From Nocardioides seonyuensis (GTDB lineage: Bacteria > Actinomycetota > Actinomycetes > Propionibacteriales > Nocardioidaceae): a DNA stretch of 64,000 nt. The notes beneath the pieces are model-generated. The model did not search any database. It was not told the DNA's origin and worked only from the letters and a program-made list of their open reading frames with translations. Made by a program: the position numbers and the translations under genes. Shown here in pieces: positions 52,169 through 60,640 of the stretch; positions within the stretch are counted from its first letter, which is position 1, and each line of letters begins with the position of its first letter. The stretch covers positions 1,922,001 to 1,986,000 of the forward strand of contig NZ_CP038436.1 in assembly GCF_004683965.1 (NCBI RefSeq), in the 5' to 3' direction.

Positions 52169-52244
52169 TGGAGCGGATGACGAGATTCGAACTCGCGACA
52201 TCGACCTTGGGAAGGTCGCGCTCTACCAGCTGAGCTACATCCGC
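52169..52244 (-). tRNA. tRNA-Gly (anticodon CCC)
   Basis: 76 nt on the minus strand with encoded CCA (52169-52171). Acceptor stem GCGGATG/CATCCGC, D arm GCTC-AGCTGGTA-GAGC, anticodon arm CGACC-TTCCCAA-GGTCG with anticodon CCC, variable loop ATGTC, and T arm GCGAG-TTCGAAT-CTCGT. All four stems pair (last T-stem pair G-T). Reads GGG codons, frequent in this GC-rich genome. Confidence 0.95.
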
Positions 52245-52272
52245 CTGCGGCCCGGAGGCTGCGGCGGGAATG

Positions 52273-53031
52273 CTACCCGACCGGGCCGAGGGTGGGCCGT
52301 TTGGGCGCCACCCCGTCGCCGGAGGAGCGGCCGGTCACCCGACGGTGGACCCACGGCGCCAGGAACTCGCGCGTCCAGCGTGCGTTCTCGCGCCACTGCT
52401 CGCGCCGACCGAGCGCGGGTGTGGGCTCGGCCTCGTGGACGAGGTCATGCTCGACGCCGAGTGCCTCGAGGACGCGGCCGGCCATGAAGCGGTGGCCGGC
52501 GCTGTTGAGGTGCAGGCGGTCGGTGTCGACCACCGCGCCGGGGTCGATGTCGCGCATCCGCCACATGTCCACGACGGTGCCGCCGTGCGTGTCGGCGATC
52601 TCACGGACCCACTCGTTGAAGATGGCCATCCGCCCGCGCATCGGGCCGTAGATGCCGCCGGGACCGGGGTCCTGGATCGTGAACATCACGACGTGGGCGC
52701 CGCTGTCGGCGAGCCGGCCGACCGCGCCGTCGTACGACGCCGCCAGGGCGTCGAGGTCGACGCGCGGCCGCAGCACGTCGTTGCCCCCGCCGTGGATCGT
52801 GACCAGGTCGGGCCGCAGGGCGATCGCCGGGTCGAGCTGCTCGGCGATGATGGGGCCGAGCTTGCGGCCCCGGATCGCCAGGTTGGCGTAGGCGAACTCA
52901 GGGGTGTGCGAGGCCAGCACCTCGGCGACCCGGTCGGCCCAGCCACGCAGGCCGTTGGGGCGGGTCGGGTCGGGGTCGCCGACGCCTTCGGTGAACGAGT
53001 CGCCCAGGGCGACGTAGCGGTGGAAGGTCAC
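52273..53031 (-). CDS. SGNH/GDSL-family lipase/esterase
   Basis: 252 residues from GTG 53031 (CACAAT 6 nt upstream; likely leaderless). Block I RYVALGDSFTEGVGD carries the catalytic Ser (~residue 11), block II has Gly in NLAIRGRKLGPII, block III has GGGNDVLRPR (Asn), and block V DTDRLHLNSAGHRFMA has the Asp/His pair. No signal peptide, so it acts in the cytosol. It hydrolyses ester bonds; substrate unknown. Divergent from the NUDIX gene with 35 bp between starts. Confidence 0.9.
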   Translation of the reverse strand: MTFHRYVALGDSFTEGVGDPDPTRPNGLRGWADRVAEVLASHTPEFAYANLAIRGRKLGPIIAEQLDPAIALRPDLVTIHGGGNDVLRPRVDLDALAASYDGAVGRLADSGAHVVMFTIQDPGPGGIYGPMRGRMAIFNEWVREIADTHGGTVVDMWRMRDIDPGAVVDTDRLHLNSAGHRFMAGRVLEALGVEHDLVHEAEPTPALGRREQWRENARWTREFLAPWVHRRVTGRSSGDGVAPKRPTLGPVG

Positions 53032-53066
53032 CGGGTCATTGTGCCAACGCGTGTGAGACTTCCTGG

Positions 53067-53570
53067 ATGGAGGAGCTGGTGGCCCTGGTGGACAGCGCCG
53101 GACGGGTGTGCGGCAGCGCGCCGCGGTCGGTGATGCGCCGCGACAACCTGCGCCACGCGGCGACGGGGGTGCTGGTGCGCAACTCGGCCGGGGACGTCTA
53201 CGTGCACAGGCGCACGAGCACCAAGGACGTGTACCCGGGCCGCTACGACTTCGCCGCGGGTGGTGTCGTGGCAGCAGGTGAGCATCCGTACGACGCCGCG
53301 GTCCGGGAGCTGGCCGAGGAGCTGGGCATCGCAGGTGTGACGTTGGAGAAGCTCTCCGAGGGCGACTATGCGGACGGCTCCACCGACTACCACGCCTACC
53401 TCTACACATGCGTCTGGGACGGCCCGATCCAGCATCAGGCGGAGGAGGTCGACTGGGGAGCCTGGATGTCGGTGTCGGAGCTGGTGGAGCACCTCGACGA
53501 CACGGAGTGGTCGTTCGTGCCGGACACGACCGCCCTGCTCGGTCCTCACGTGCGGACACTGCGCCGGTAG
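53067..53570 (+). CDS. NUDIX hydrolase (IPP isomerase/YfcD-like subgroup)
   Basis: 167 residues. The Nudix box is GGVVAAGEHPYDAAVRELAE then ELGI (GX5EX7REUXEEXGU complete, residues ~72-94). The preceding VMRRDNLRHAATGVLVRNSA and VYVHRRTSTKDVYPGRYDF are those of the IPP-isomerase-like/YfcD subgroup. It hydrolyses nucleoside-diphosphate-linked compounds using Mg. ATG 53067 has GAGACT 6 nt upstream. It ends 9 bp before dcd, but dcd has its own promoter box. Confidence 0.9.
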   Translation: MEELVALVDSAGRVCGSAPRSVMRRDNLRHAATGVLVRNSAGDVYVHRRTSTKDVYPGRYDFAAGGVVAAGEHPYDAAVRELAEELGIAGVTLEKLSEGDYADGSTDYHAYLYTCVWDGPIQHQAEEVDWGAWMSVSELVEHLDDTEWSFVPDTTALLGPHVRTLRR

Positions 53571-53573
53571 GTT
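53568..53573 (+). promoter_or_regulatory. -10 box (TAGGTT) of a leaderless promoter for dcd
   Basis: TAGGTT ends 6 nt before GTG 53580 and includes the NUDIX stop codon TAG. There is no Shine-Dalgarno in the 9-bp gap, so dcd is probably started from this box. Confidence 0.55.
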
Positions 53574-53579
53574 GTCGCC

Positions 53580-54155
53580 GTGCTGCTCTCCGACCGCGAC
53601 ATCCTCGCCGAGATCGACCAGGGCCGGATCGCCCTCGAGCCCTGGGACCCCGCGATGCTCCAGCCCTCGAGCATCGACGTGCGACTGGACCGCTTCTTCC
53701 GGGTGTTCGAGAACCACCGCTATCCCCACATCGACCCGGCCGAGGACCAGTCGGAGCTGACGCGGGAGGTCGAGCCCGAGGGTGACGAGCCGTTCATCCT
53801 GCACCCCGGCGAGTTCGTGCTGGGGTCGACCTACGAGGTCGTCAGCCTGCCGGACGACATCGCAGCGCGGGTGGAGGGCAAGTCCAGCCTCGGTCGCCTC
53901 GGGCTGCTCACCCACGCCACCGCGGGCTTCGTCGACCCGGGCTTCTCCGGCCACGTCACGCTCGAGCTGGCCAACGTGGCGACGCTGCCGATCAAGCTCT
54001 ACCCCGGCATGAAGATCGGGCAGTTCTGCTTCTTCCGGCTCTCCTCGCCCAGCGAGCACCCCTACGGCTCGGAGAAGTACGGCTCGCGCTACCAGGGCCA
54101 GCGCGGTCCCACTCCGAGCCGGAGCTTCCAGAGCTTCCACCGCACCTCGATCTGA
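53580..54155 (+). CDS. dcd: dCTP deaminase, actinobacterial (probably bifunctional, dUMP-forming) type
   Basis: 191 residues. [20 protein letters not shown] and [17 protein letters not shown] open the trimeric dUTPase-like fold. [20 protein letters not shown] contains the catalytic Glu/Ser region, and [19 protein letters not shown] with [16 protein letters not shown] completes it. The C-terminus ending [13 protein letters not shown] is the lid. In mycobacteria this enzyme deaminates dCTP and hydrolyses the triphosphate to give dUMP for thymidylate synthesis. GTG start from the leaderless spacing. Confidence 0.95.
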   Translation: MLLSDRDILAEIDQGRIALEPWDPAMLQPSSIDVRLDRFFRVFENHRYPHIDPAEDQSELTREVEPEGDEPFILHPGEFVLGSTYEVVSLPDDIAARVEGKSSLGRLGLLTHATAGFVDPGFSGHVTLELANVATLPIKLYPGMKIGQFCFFRLSSPSEHPYGSEKYGSRYQGQRGPTPSRSFQSFHRTSI

Positions 54156-54196
54156 GGTTTGGCTCACACCGACTTGCGAGTACGCCGGTGACTTCG

Positions 54197-54227
54197 GTTA
54201 GCCTGTCCTAAGTAAGGACGACCTAAC
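54197..54227. promoter_or_regulatory. Double IdeR/DtxR-like iron box upstream of the siderophore uptake operon
   Basis: A 31-bp dyad: GTTAG-N3-GTCCT-N5-AGGAC-N3-CTAAC. Read as two overlapping 19-bp sites it matches the DtxR consensus (TTAGGTTAGSCTAACCTAA) at ~13 and ~11 positions. It overlaps a TAGCCT -10 candidate (54199-54204) with TTGCGA upstream. Iron-loaded IdeR/DmdR would repress the operon. Confidence 0.7.
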
Positions 54228-54241
54228 TGAAGCGAGACACC

Positions 54242-55276
54242 ATGCGACGCCGTACTTCCCACGCCCTCATCGGCGCGGCGCTGGCCCTGACCGCACTCAC
54301 CGCCTGCAGCACCGGCTCGACGACCGCCACCGAGTCCACGGCGCCCGAGGCCGAGACGACCGCCGAGGCGGACGCGTTCCCGGTCACCATCGAGCACGCC
54401 CTCGGCGAGACGACCATCGAGGACGAGCCCACCCGGGTGGCGACCCTCGGTTGGGTCGACCACGACCACGCCCTGGCGCTGGGCGTCGTACCGGTAGGCG
54501 CCACCAAGATCACGTGGGGAGGCAACGCGGAGGGGTCGACCGAGTGGTTCGACGCCGCCATCGAGGAGATCGGCGCCGAGGCGCCCGTGCGGTACGACGA
54601 CGCCGACGGCGCGCCGGTCGACGAGGTCGCCAAGCTGACCCCCGACCTGATCCTCGCCACCAACTCGGGCATCACCGAGGCGGAGTACAAGAAGCTCAGC
54701 AAGATCGCCCCGGTCGTGGCCTACCCCGAGGCGCCCTGGACGACCTCGTGGCAGGACAGCCTCGAGATGATCGGTCAGGCGCTCGGTCGGACCGGGCAGG
54801 CCGACGAGGTGAAGGCCGACACCGAGGCTGCGATCGAGGAGGCCAAGGAGGACAACCCGTCCCTCCAGGGCGCGGAGCTGATCTACGGCTACCTCACCCC
54901 CACCGACCTGTCCACGATCGGCATGTACGCCCCCGAGGACCCGCGGGTCTCGATCCTGCGTGACTTCGGGATGGTGGACGCCCCCGCCGTCGCCGAGGCC
55001 ATCAAGCCCGGCGAGTTCTACGGCTCGGTCTCGGCCGAGCAGGCCAGCGAGCTGGACTCCGACGTGTTCGTCACCTGGGTCGAGTCGGAGAAGAGCGTGG
55101 ATGCGATCGCCGAGGACAAGCTGCTCGGTCAGATCCCCGCGATCGCCGAGGGCCACTGGTACGCCGAGTCCGACAAGGAGATGGCGATGGCGTCGACCAA
55201 CCCGACACCGCTGTCGATCCCGGTCATCGTCTCCGACTTCCTGCCCAACGTCGTGAAGGCGCTCGAGGGCGAGTGA
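54242..55276 (+). CDS. Iron-siderophore ABC transporter substrate-binding lipoprotein (FecB/FhuD-like)
   Basis: 344 residues. Lipobox LIGAALALTALTACSTG (Cys ~21). A Thr/Glu-rich linker precedes the class III binding fold: VTIEHALGETTIEDEPTRVA, then LTPDLILATNSGITEAEYKK, SKIAPVVAYPEAPWTTSWQD, and the long connecting helix. C-terminal lobe ends IPVIVSDFLPNVVKALEGE. It captures ferric siderophore outside the membrane. First gene of the iron operon, 15 bp after the iron box. Confidence 0.92.
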   Translation: MRRRTSHALIGAALALTALTACSTGSTTATESTAPEAETTAEADAFPVTIEHALGETTIEDEPTRVATLGWVDHDHALALGVVPVGATKITWGGNAEGSTEWFDAAIEEIGAEAPVRYDDADGAPVDEVAKLTPDLILATNSGITEAEYKKLSKIAPVVAYPEAPWTTSWQDSLEMIGQALGRTGQADEVKADTEAAIEEAKEDNPSLQGAELIYGYLTPTDLSTIGMYAPEDPRVSILRDFGMVDAPAVAEAIKPGEFYGSVSAEQASELDSDVFVTWVESEKSVDAIAEDKLLGQIPAIAEGHWYAESDKEMAMASTNPTPLSIPVIVSDFLPNVVKALEGE

Positions 55277-56325
55277 CCACCAGGACGCTGGTCGACGCAG
55301 GCACCCCCGGGACAGGACCCGCCGCGGGGTCTCCCGAGGCTGCCGCCACGCGTCGACCCGGCCTCCCGTCCACCACCGCGACCTGTGTCGCGGTGGTGGC
55401 CGTCGCCGTCGTCCTCTCCGTCGTGGTGGGGGCCCGCGCGGTGCCGCTGACGGCTGTGTGGTCCGACACCCACCCGCTGCACCCCGTGGTGGAGGCGCGC
55501 CTCGAGCGAACCCTGCTCGCCCTGGCGGTCGGCGCTGCCCTCGGCCTCGCGGGCGCTCTCATGCAGGGGCTCACCCGCAACCCGCTGGCGGACCCCGGCA
55601 TCCTCGGAGTCAACGCCGGCGCCACGTTCGCCATGGTGATCGGGATGACCGCCTTCGGGGCCAACGCCCTGAGCCAGTTCCTGCCGCTGGCCTTCGCCGG
55701 CGCGGCCCTGGCGACCGTGCTCGTGCACGCCATCGCCGCGCTCGGTCGCGACGGTGCCACCCCCATGAAGCTCGCCATCACCGGCGCCGCCCTGACGGCC
55801 GGACTGATGAGCTGGACCACCGGCCTGCTGCTGGCGGACCGCAAGACCATGGAGTCCTTCCGCTTCTGGCAGGTGGGCACGGTCGGTGGCCGTGGCCTCG
55901 ACGTGCTCCTGGTGGGCGCGCCGTTCCTGGTGGCCGGCGCCGTCCTCGCGCTGACGGGGGCACGCCTGCTCAACACCTTGGCGCTCGGCGACGACCTCGC
56001 CCGCGGCCTGGGTCGTCGTACGACCCGCGACCGGCTCGTGCTCGGGCTCGCCATCGTCCTGCTGGCGGGCACCGCCACCGCGCTGACCGGCCCGATCGCC
56101 TTCGTCGGCCTGGTCGTCCCCCACGTGGTCCGGGGCTTCGTGGGACCCGACTACGGCAGGGTGCTGCCCTTCTCCATGCTCGCCGGCGCCGCCCTGGTGG
56201 TCCTCGCAGACACCGTCGGTCGAGTGGTGCTCCCGCCGGCCGAGGTGCAGGTCGGGATCATGGCGGCTGCCGTCGGCGTGCCGTTCTTCCTGTTCCTGAT
56301 CCGCAGGACCGGGAGGAGCCTGTGA
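55273..56325 (+). CDS. FecCD-family iron-siderophore permease
   Basis: 350 residues from GTG 55273 (GTGA overlap). FecCD signature RLERTLLALAVGAALGLAGA then LMQGLTRNPLADPGILGVNA (~residues 75-115), and the C-terminal PIAFVGLVVPHVVRGFVGPD and VQVGIMAAAVGVPFFLFLI. About nine to ten helices. Forms a heterodimer with the next gene product. Confidence 0.93.
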   Translation: MTTRTLVDAGTPGTGPAAGSPEAAATRRPGLPSTTATCVAVVAVAVVLSVVVGARAVPLTAVWSDTHPLHPVVEARLERTLLALAVGAALGLAGALMQGLTRNPLADPGILGVNAGATFAMVIGMTAFGANALSQFLPLAFAGAALATVLVHAIAALGRDGATPMKLAITGAALTAGLMSWTTGLLLADRKTMESFRFWQVGTVGGRGLDVLLVGAPFLVAGAVLALTGARLLNTLALGDDLARGLGRRTTRDRLVLGLAIVLLAGTATALTGPIAFVGLVVPHVVRGFVGPDYGRVLPFSMLAGAALVVLADTVGRVVLPPAEVQVGIMAAAVGVPFFLFLIRRTGRSL

Positions 56326-57413
56326 CGATCACCGCCCCGCCCCTGGAGACCTCGGCAGGTGCCGCACCGCCGACCCTGGAGGCCGTCGACGTCGTACGAC
56401 GTGCTCGCCGCGCGCCGTCCCGCCGTCACCGGCTCCTGGTTTCCGGCCTGGCCCTCCTCGTGCTGGGTGCCTTCGCCGCCCGGGTGCTGCTGGGCGACTA
56501 CACCGTCACCGTGGTCGACTTCTTCCGCATCCTGTTCGGTGAGGAGATCCCCGGGGCCACCTACATCGTGATGGAGTCCAAGCTGCCGCGGGCCGTGCTG
56601 GCGGTGCTGGTGGGTCTCGCGTTCGGCGTCGGCGGGGCGATCTTCCAGACGACGTTGCGCAACCCCCTGGCCAGTCCCGACGTCATCGGTGTCAGCCTGG
56701 GCGCTAGCGCAGCCGCCGTGACCGCGATCGCCCTGGCCGGCTGGTCGGGATGGCCGGTCTCCGCCGCCGCCGTCGCCGGCGCGCTGGCCGTCGCGATGAC
56801 CGTCCGCGCCGTGGCCGGTGACCACTCCGGCTTCCGCCTGGTGCTGGCGGGGATCGGCATGGCTGCGGCCATGCAGTCGACGATCCAGTACGTCTTCACC
56901 CGCGTCGACGAGTACGACGTCCAGCTCGTCCTGAGGTGGCTCACCGGCAGCGTCAACGGCGTCGCGTGGTCGACCATCGGCCTGCTGGCCCTGTGCCTGG
57001 CGGTGCTGCTTCCCGCGACACTGCTCGTGGCCAGGGCGCTGCCCGTGACCGAGCTCGGTGAGGACGTCGCCGCCGGGCTGGGCGTGCGGAGGTCCCGCAC
57101 CGACGGGCTCATGCTGCTCGGCGTCCTTCTCATCGCCCTCGGGGTCGCAGCGGCAGGCCCGGTCGCCTTCGTCGCGTTCCTCGCCGGACCGATCGCCCGG
57201 TCCCTCAACCAGGGTCGTACGACGCTGCCGGCCGCCGGCCTCGTCGGCGCGGTGCTCGTCCTGGTGGGGGACTACGCGGGCGCCTATGCCTTCGCCGACC
57301 TCAACCTGCCCGTGGGCGTCGTCACCGGCGCCTTCGGCGCACCGTTCCTGCTCTGGCTGCTCGTCCGTGGTGGCCGCCGTACCGGAAGTCGTACCGGAAG
57401 GACCTCGGCATGA
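56322..57413 (+). CDS. FecCD-family iron-siderophore permease, second subunit
   Basis: 363 residues from GTG 56322 (GTGA overlap). FecCD motifs KLPRAVLAVLVGLAFGVGGA, QTTLRNPLASPDVIGVSLGA, AGPVAFVAFLAGPIARSLNQ and LPVGVVTGAFGAPFLLWLLV. A ~35-residue polar N-terminal extension precedes the first helix. Partner of the upstream permease. Confidence 0.93.
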   Translation: MTITAPPLETSAGAAPPTLEAVDVVRRARRAPSRRHRLLVSGLALLVLGAFAARVLLGDYTVTVVDFFRILFGEEIPGATYIVMESKLPRAVLAVLVGLAFGVGGAIFQTTLRNPLASPDVIGVSLGASAAAVTAIALAGWSGWPVSAAAVAGALAVAMTVRAVAGDHSGFRLVLAGIGMAAAMQSTIQYVFTRVDEYDVQLVLRWLTGSVNGVAWSTIGLLALCLAVLLPATLLVARALPVTELGEDVAAGLGVRRSRTDGLMLLGVLLIALGVAAAGPVAFVAFLAGPIARSLNQGRTTLPAAGLVGAVLVLVGDYAGAYAFADLNLPVGVVTGAFGAPFLLWLLVRGGRRTGSRTGRTSA

Positions 57414-58249
57414 CCGTCACCCACGCCCCGGCAGTGGAGTCCAGGCTCGGCGCGCAGTCACTGACGCTCGGCTACACCGACACCGCGGTGGTCCACGACC
57501 TCGACCTGCGCGTCCCCCACGGGAGGATCAGCGTCATCGTCGGTGCCAACGCGTGCGGCAAGTCCACGCTGCTCCGTGGCCTGGCGCGACTGCTGAAGCC
57601 TCGCGCGGGCACGGTGCTGCTCGACGGCGGGTCGATCCACCGCCTGCCGACCAGGCAGGTCGCCCGCACCCTCGGCCTGCTGCCCCAGAACCCCGTCACG
57701 CCGGAGGGCGTCACCGTGGTGGACCTGGTCAGCCGTGGCCGCCACCCCCACCACGGTGCGTTCCGTCGCTGGACCAGCGAGGACGACGCCGCCGTCAGCG
57801 AGGCCCTTGCACTCACCGACACGCTGGGCCTCGCCGACCGGGTCGTCGACGAGCTGTCCGGAGGGCAGCGCCAGCGCGTCTGGATCGCGATGGCCTTGGC
57901 GCAGGGGACCGACCTGCTCCTCCTGGACGAGCCGACCACCTACCTCGACGTCGCCCACCAGGTCGAGATGCTCGACCTGCTGGCCGAGCTCAACGCCCGG
58001 CGCGGCACGACGATCGTGATGGTGCTGCACGACCTCAACCTGTCCGCTCGCTACGCCGACCACCTCGTGGCCATGCGTGAGGGCCGCATCGTGGCCGAGG
58101 GACCGCCGCGCGAGGTCGTCACCGAGGACGTCGTACGCACCGTCTTCGGGCTCGAGAACCGCGTGATCGACGACCCCGTCTCACACACCCCGCTCGTCGT
58201 GCCCGTCTCGAGGCACGTTCCCGCGCCGAAGGCCATGGAGGACCGATGA
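57410..58249 (+). CDS. Iron-siderophore ABC transporter ATPase (FepC-like)
   Basis: 279 residues. Walker A VGANACGKSTLLRG (residues ~44-57), Q-loop LGLLPQNPVTPEG, signature LSGGQRQRVW, Walker B LLLLDEPTTYLDVAHQVE, H-loop VMVLHDLNLSARYAD. These are the FecE/FepC forms. Overlaps both neighbours by 4 bp. Confidence 0.94.
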   Translation: MTVTHAPAVESRLGAQSLTLGYTDTAVVHDLDLRVPHGRISVIVGANACGKSTLLRGLARLLKPRAGTVLLDGGSIHRLPTRQVARTLGLLPQNPVTPEGVTVVDLVSRGRHPHHGAFRRWTSEDDAAVSEALALTDTLGLADRVVDELSGGQRQRVWIAMALAQGTDLLLLDEPTTYLDVAHQVEMLDLLAELNARRGTTIVMVLHDLNLSARYADHLVAMREGRIVAEGPPREVVTEDVVRTVFGLENRVIDDPVSHTPLVVPVSRHVPAPKAMEDR

Positions 58250-59205
58250 CCACCACCGCCCAGCTCCGCTCGACCTTGCCGATGCTCCTCGCCGAGGTCG
58301 AGGTCGTCTCGATCGAGCGGATCAGCCCGACCTTCCTGCGCTTCGAGCTCGGCAGCCCCGCGCTCGCGGAGTACGGCGTCGAGGGGCCGAGCTTCGACCA
58401 GCGCTTCAAGCTGATCCTCCCGGACCCCGTCACCGGTGGCATCTCCTCGGTCGCCGACGCCGACGAGACGTGGATGAGCACCTGGCTCGACCGGCCCGCC
58501 GAGGAGCGCGGCCACATGCGCACCTACACGGTCCGCGCGGTCCGCGGCACCGGCACGGACACCAGGCTCGTCGTCGACATCGCCGTGCACGGGTCCGGGG
58601 TCGACTCCGGCCCGGGCTCGCGCTGGGCCAGCACTGCCGCCGTGGGCGACCGCGTCGTGCTGCTCGCGCCACGCCGCGGCCACCCGTTCGGAGGGATCGA
58701 GTTCGATCCACCCGCAGGGAGCGACCTGCTGATGGCCGCGGACGAGACCGCCGTACCCGCCGTGTGCTCGGTCCTCGAGCAGCTTCCCGCCGACGCGCGC
58801 GGGTCAGTGTTCATGGAGGTGCCCGAGACCGGCGACGTGCTCGACGTACGACGTCCGCCCCAGGTCGAGGTGACGTGGCTGCCCCGCAACGGAGCGCCTC
58901 TCGGCGAGCGCCTCCACTCCTCGGTGCTGGCACACCTCGGCCTGCCGGACCTCGCCCCTGACGTGGCGCCGGAGGACGTCGATCCCGACCTGTGGGAGAC
59001 GCCGACCCACTCCTCGTCCGGCGAGACGGTCGACGGCGCGACCCGCGTCGACGGACACGACCTCGACGGGCTCTACGCCTGGATCGCGGGGGAGTCGAAG
59101 GTCGTCACCGGCCTGCGGCGGCACCTCGTCTCCGAGCTCGGGGTGGACCGTCGGCAGGTCGCGTTCATGGGCTACTGGCGGCGCGGTGTCGCGATGCGGT
59201 CCTGA
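58246..59205 (+). CDS. Siderophore-interacting protein (FAD ferric-siderophore reductase)
   Basis: 319 residues. The FAD domain has HMRTYTVRAVRG (RxYTxR flavin motif, ~residues 90-100) and GDRVVLLAPRRGHPFGG. The NAD(P) domain has LLMAADETAVPAVCSVLEQL, and the closing YAWIAGESKVVTGLRRHLVS and MGYWRRGVA are the SIP family ending. It releases iron from imported ferric siderophore by reduction in the cytosol. Last gene of the operon; overlaps the convergent DUF4097 gene by 34 bp. Confidence 0.94.
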   Translation: MTTTAQLRSTLPMLLAEVEVVSIERISPTFLRFELGSPALAEYGVEGPSFDQRFKLILPDPVTGGISSVADADETWMSTWLDRPAEERGHMRTYTVRAVRGTGTDTRLVVDIAVHGSGVDSGPGSRWASTAAVGDRVVLLAPRRGHPFGGIEFDPPAGSDLLMAADETAVPAVCSVLEQLPADARGSVFMEVPETGDVLDVRRPPQVEVTWLPRNGAPLGERLHSSVLAHLGLPDLAPDVAPEDVDPDLWETPTHSSSGETVDGATRVDGHDLDGLYAWIAGESKVVTGLRRHLVSELGVDRRQVAFMGYWRRGVAMRS

Positions 59206-59972
59206 GCCTGGCCCACCGAGAGCGTGACGTCGCCGGAGACCGTGGTCGCGCGCAGCTCGACGAAGTCCTGACCCTCTGCCGGCTCGCCGGTGGGGGGAAG
59301 GGTCGAGGAGATGCGGCCGGAGACGGTGTTGACGTCGGTCCACACCGGCGTGCCGGGGGTGAAGCCGATCCCGATGTCGCCGCTGGCCGACCTGGCGGTG
59401 ACGCGACCGCGACTGGCGACCCGGACGTCGACGTCGCCGCTGCCGGTCGTGCAGGCCAGCTCGTCGCCGCTCTGGCCGACCAGGACGTCGCCGGAGCCTG
59501 ACTTCACGGCGAGGGTGCCGCGGTGGGACTCGACGCGGACATCGCCGGAGCCCGACTTGATGCGCCCCTCGAGGTCGACGTGGCCGACACGGACGCCCCC
59601 ACTGCCCGACTGGACGTCGAGGGTGCCGTCGACGCGCTCGAGCGCGACGTCCCCCGAGCCGCTGTTGACCCAGGTGGTGCCGAGTGGTCCGTGGGTGACG
59701 AGGTCGCTGCTGCCGAGCTTGGCCGTCAGGCTGCTGCAGCGGGGTGCGACGACCTCGACCTCGGCCTCGGAGTCCTTGCGGAGGAAGCCGCTGCCGCGTG
59801 GGGCCACCACGGCGACGCTGTCGTCGCGGTGCTCGACGACGAACTCGCCGGCCTGGGGGCCGAAGACGCGGACCTCGGTGCGGGCGACGTCGGCCGTCGT
59901 GACGACGACACGGCCGCGGCCGTTCTCGACGTACAGCTCGACCGGTCCCGGCGTCTCGAAGGTCTGTTCCAT
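59172..59972 (-). CDS. DUF4097-family beta-strand repeat protein
   Basis: 266 residues with AGGAG before ATG 59972. The body is a run of short parallel-beta repeats built on 'SGSGDVxV': VNSGSGDVALERVDG, VQSGSGGVRVGHVDL, IKSGSGDVRVESHRG, VKSGSGDVLVGQSGD, TTGSGDVDVRVASRG, RSASGDIGIGFTPGT. This is the DUF4097 (adhesin-like) solenoid. No signal peptide is visible, so a cytosolic scaffold role is possible. Follows the RHH gene in an operon. Confidence 0.85.
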   Translation of the reverse strand: MEQTFETPGPVELYVENGRGRVVVTTADVARTEVRVFGPQAGEFVVEHRDDSVAVVAPRGSGFLRKDSEAEVEVVAPRCSSLTAKLGSSDLVTHGPLGTTWVNSGSGDVALERVDGTLDVQSGSGGVRVGHVDLEGRIKSGSGDVRVESHRGTLAVKSGSGDVLVGQSGDELACTTGSGDVDVRVASRGRVTARSASGDIGIGFTPGTPVWTDVNTVSGRISSTLPPTGEPAEGQDFVELRATTVSGDVTLSVGQAQDRIATPRRQ

Positions 59973-59995
59973 GGTCGCTCCTGGTGGTAGGGGGG

Positions 59996-60544
59996 TCAGA
60001 TCCAGCCGGTCATCCGGCGGCTCCCGTGCTTGCTCCCCGGCCGGGGGGAGAAGGGGTCGTAGCCGACGAACGGGATGCTGCTGAGGTCGATGTCGACGCT
60101 GACCGCATGGTCGGAGGTTGCGGCACGCACGACGTTGACCAGCCAGGTGTTGAGGCTGTGCCCGGCATGCGCGGCCTTCTCCTCGGCTCGTGCCTTCACC
60201 GACTCGGGTATCCGCAGCGTGATGCGCGCGAGGCCCCCCTCGTCGTCGGGCTCGGGCGGCACCGGGGTCGGGGGAGCGGGAGGCTCGGGTGGTGCCGGCA
60301 CAGGCGCGGCCTCGACCACGAAGTCGAGCTCTCGCCCGGCCAGGCGCACGTCGACGTTGCCGCCCGGCAGCTCGGCCGTGATCTCCGCGGCAGCATGCGA
60401 GATGGCCTCCATCAGGGCGAGCCGAGCAGCGGGGTCGAGCGCGTAGGCCAAGCGGGCGGCAGCCTCCCGCAGGTCCTCGCCGCCGGCCTCGGCGGCGGCG
60501 AGGAAGTCGCGGCGGAGGTGGTCGACGTAGGGCGTGATGTCCAT
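59996..60544 (-). CDS. Ribbon-helix-helix (HicB-like) protein next to DUF4097
   Basis: 182 residues from ATG 60544 (CATAGT 7 nt upstream; GTG 60553 is an alternative). The N-terminal half is helical (MEAISHAAAEITAELPGG), followed by a Pro-rich linker (~85-105). Then comes a ribbon-helix-helix ARITLRIPESVKARAEEKAA, HAGHSLNTWLVNVVRAAT, as in HicB-type antitoxins. There is no HicA toxin nearby; the partner is the DUF4097 protein 23 bp downstream, a pairing that recurs in actinobacteria. It probably binds DNA and regulates the pair. Confidence 0.75.
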   Translation of the reverse strand: MDITPYVDHLRRDFLAAAEAGGEDLREAAARLAYALDPAARLALMEAISHAAAEITAELPGGNVDVRLAGRELDFVVEAAPVPAPPEPPAPPTPVPPEPDDEGGLARITLRIPESVKARAEEKAAHAGHSLNTWLVNVVRAATSDHAVSVDIDLSSIPFVGYDPFSPRPGSKHGSRRMTGWI

Positions 60545-60555
60545 GCGCACCACTA

Positions 60556-60596
60556 TGACACCATCATGACGTCAGAACAAGGGCAAGCTGGTGTCA
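60556..60596. promoter_or_regulatory. Candidate TetR operator region with three TGAC-type elements
   Basis: TGACACCA (60556-60563) and TGGTGTCA (60589-60596) form a perfect 8-bp inverted pair, and between them lies the palindrome TGACGTCA (60567-60574). They fill the 96-bp divergent region between the RHH gene and the TetR gene and overlap the RHH -10 box. Confidence 0.4.
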
Positions 60597-60628
60597 GACC
60601 GGCCTGCAGAGGTCGGCGGACGGCGACG

Positions 60629-60634
60629 TACGGT
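60629..60634 (+). promoter_or_regulatory. -10 box (TACGGT) of a leaderless promoter for the TetR gene
   Basis: TACGGT ends 6 nt before ATG 60641; same hexamer and spacing as at 14438-14443. Confidence 0.55.
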
Positions 60635-60640
60635 GTCCCC

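Noticed and set aside
52148..52244. tRNA-Gly as an integration (att) site
   Set aside because: No integrase and no second copy of the tRNA 3' end in the window; flanking genes are ordinary chromosomal genes.
59996..60544. HicAB toxin-antitoxin system
   Set aside because: Only the RHH half is present; no HicA-like double-stranded RNA-binding toxin lies on either side.
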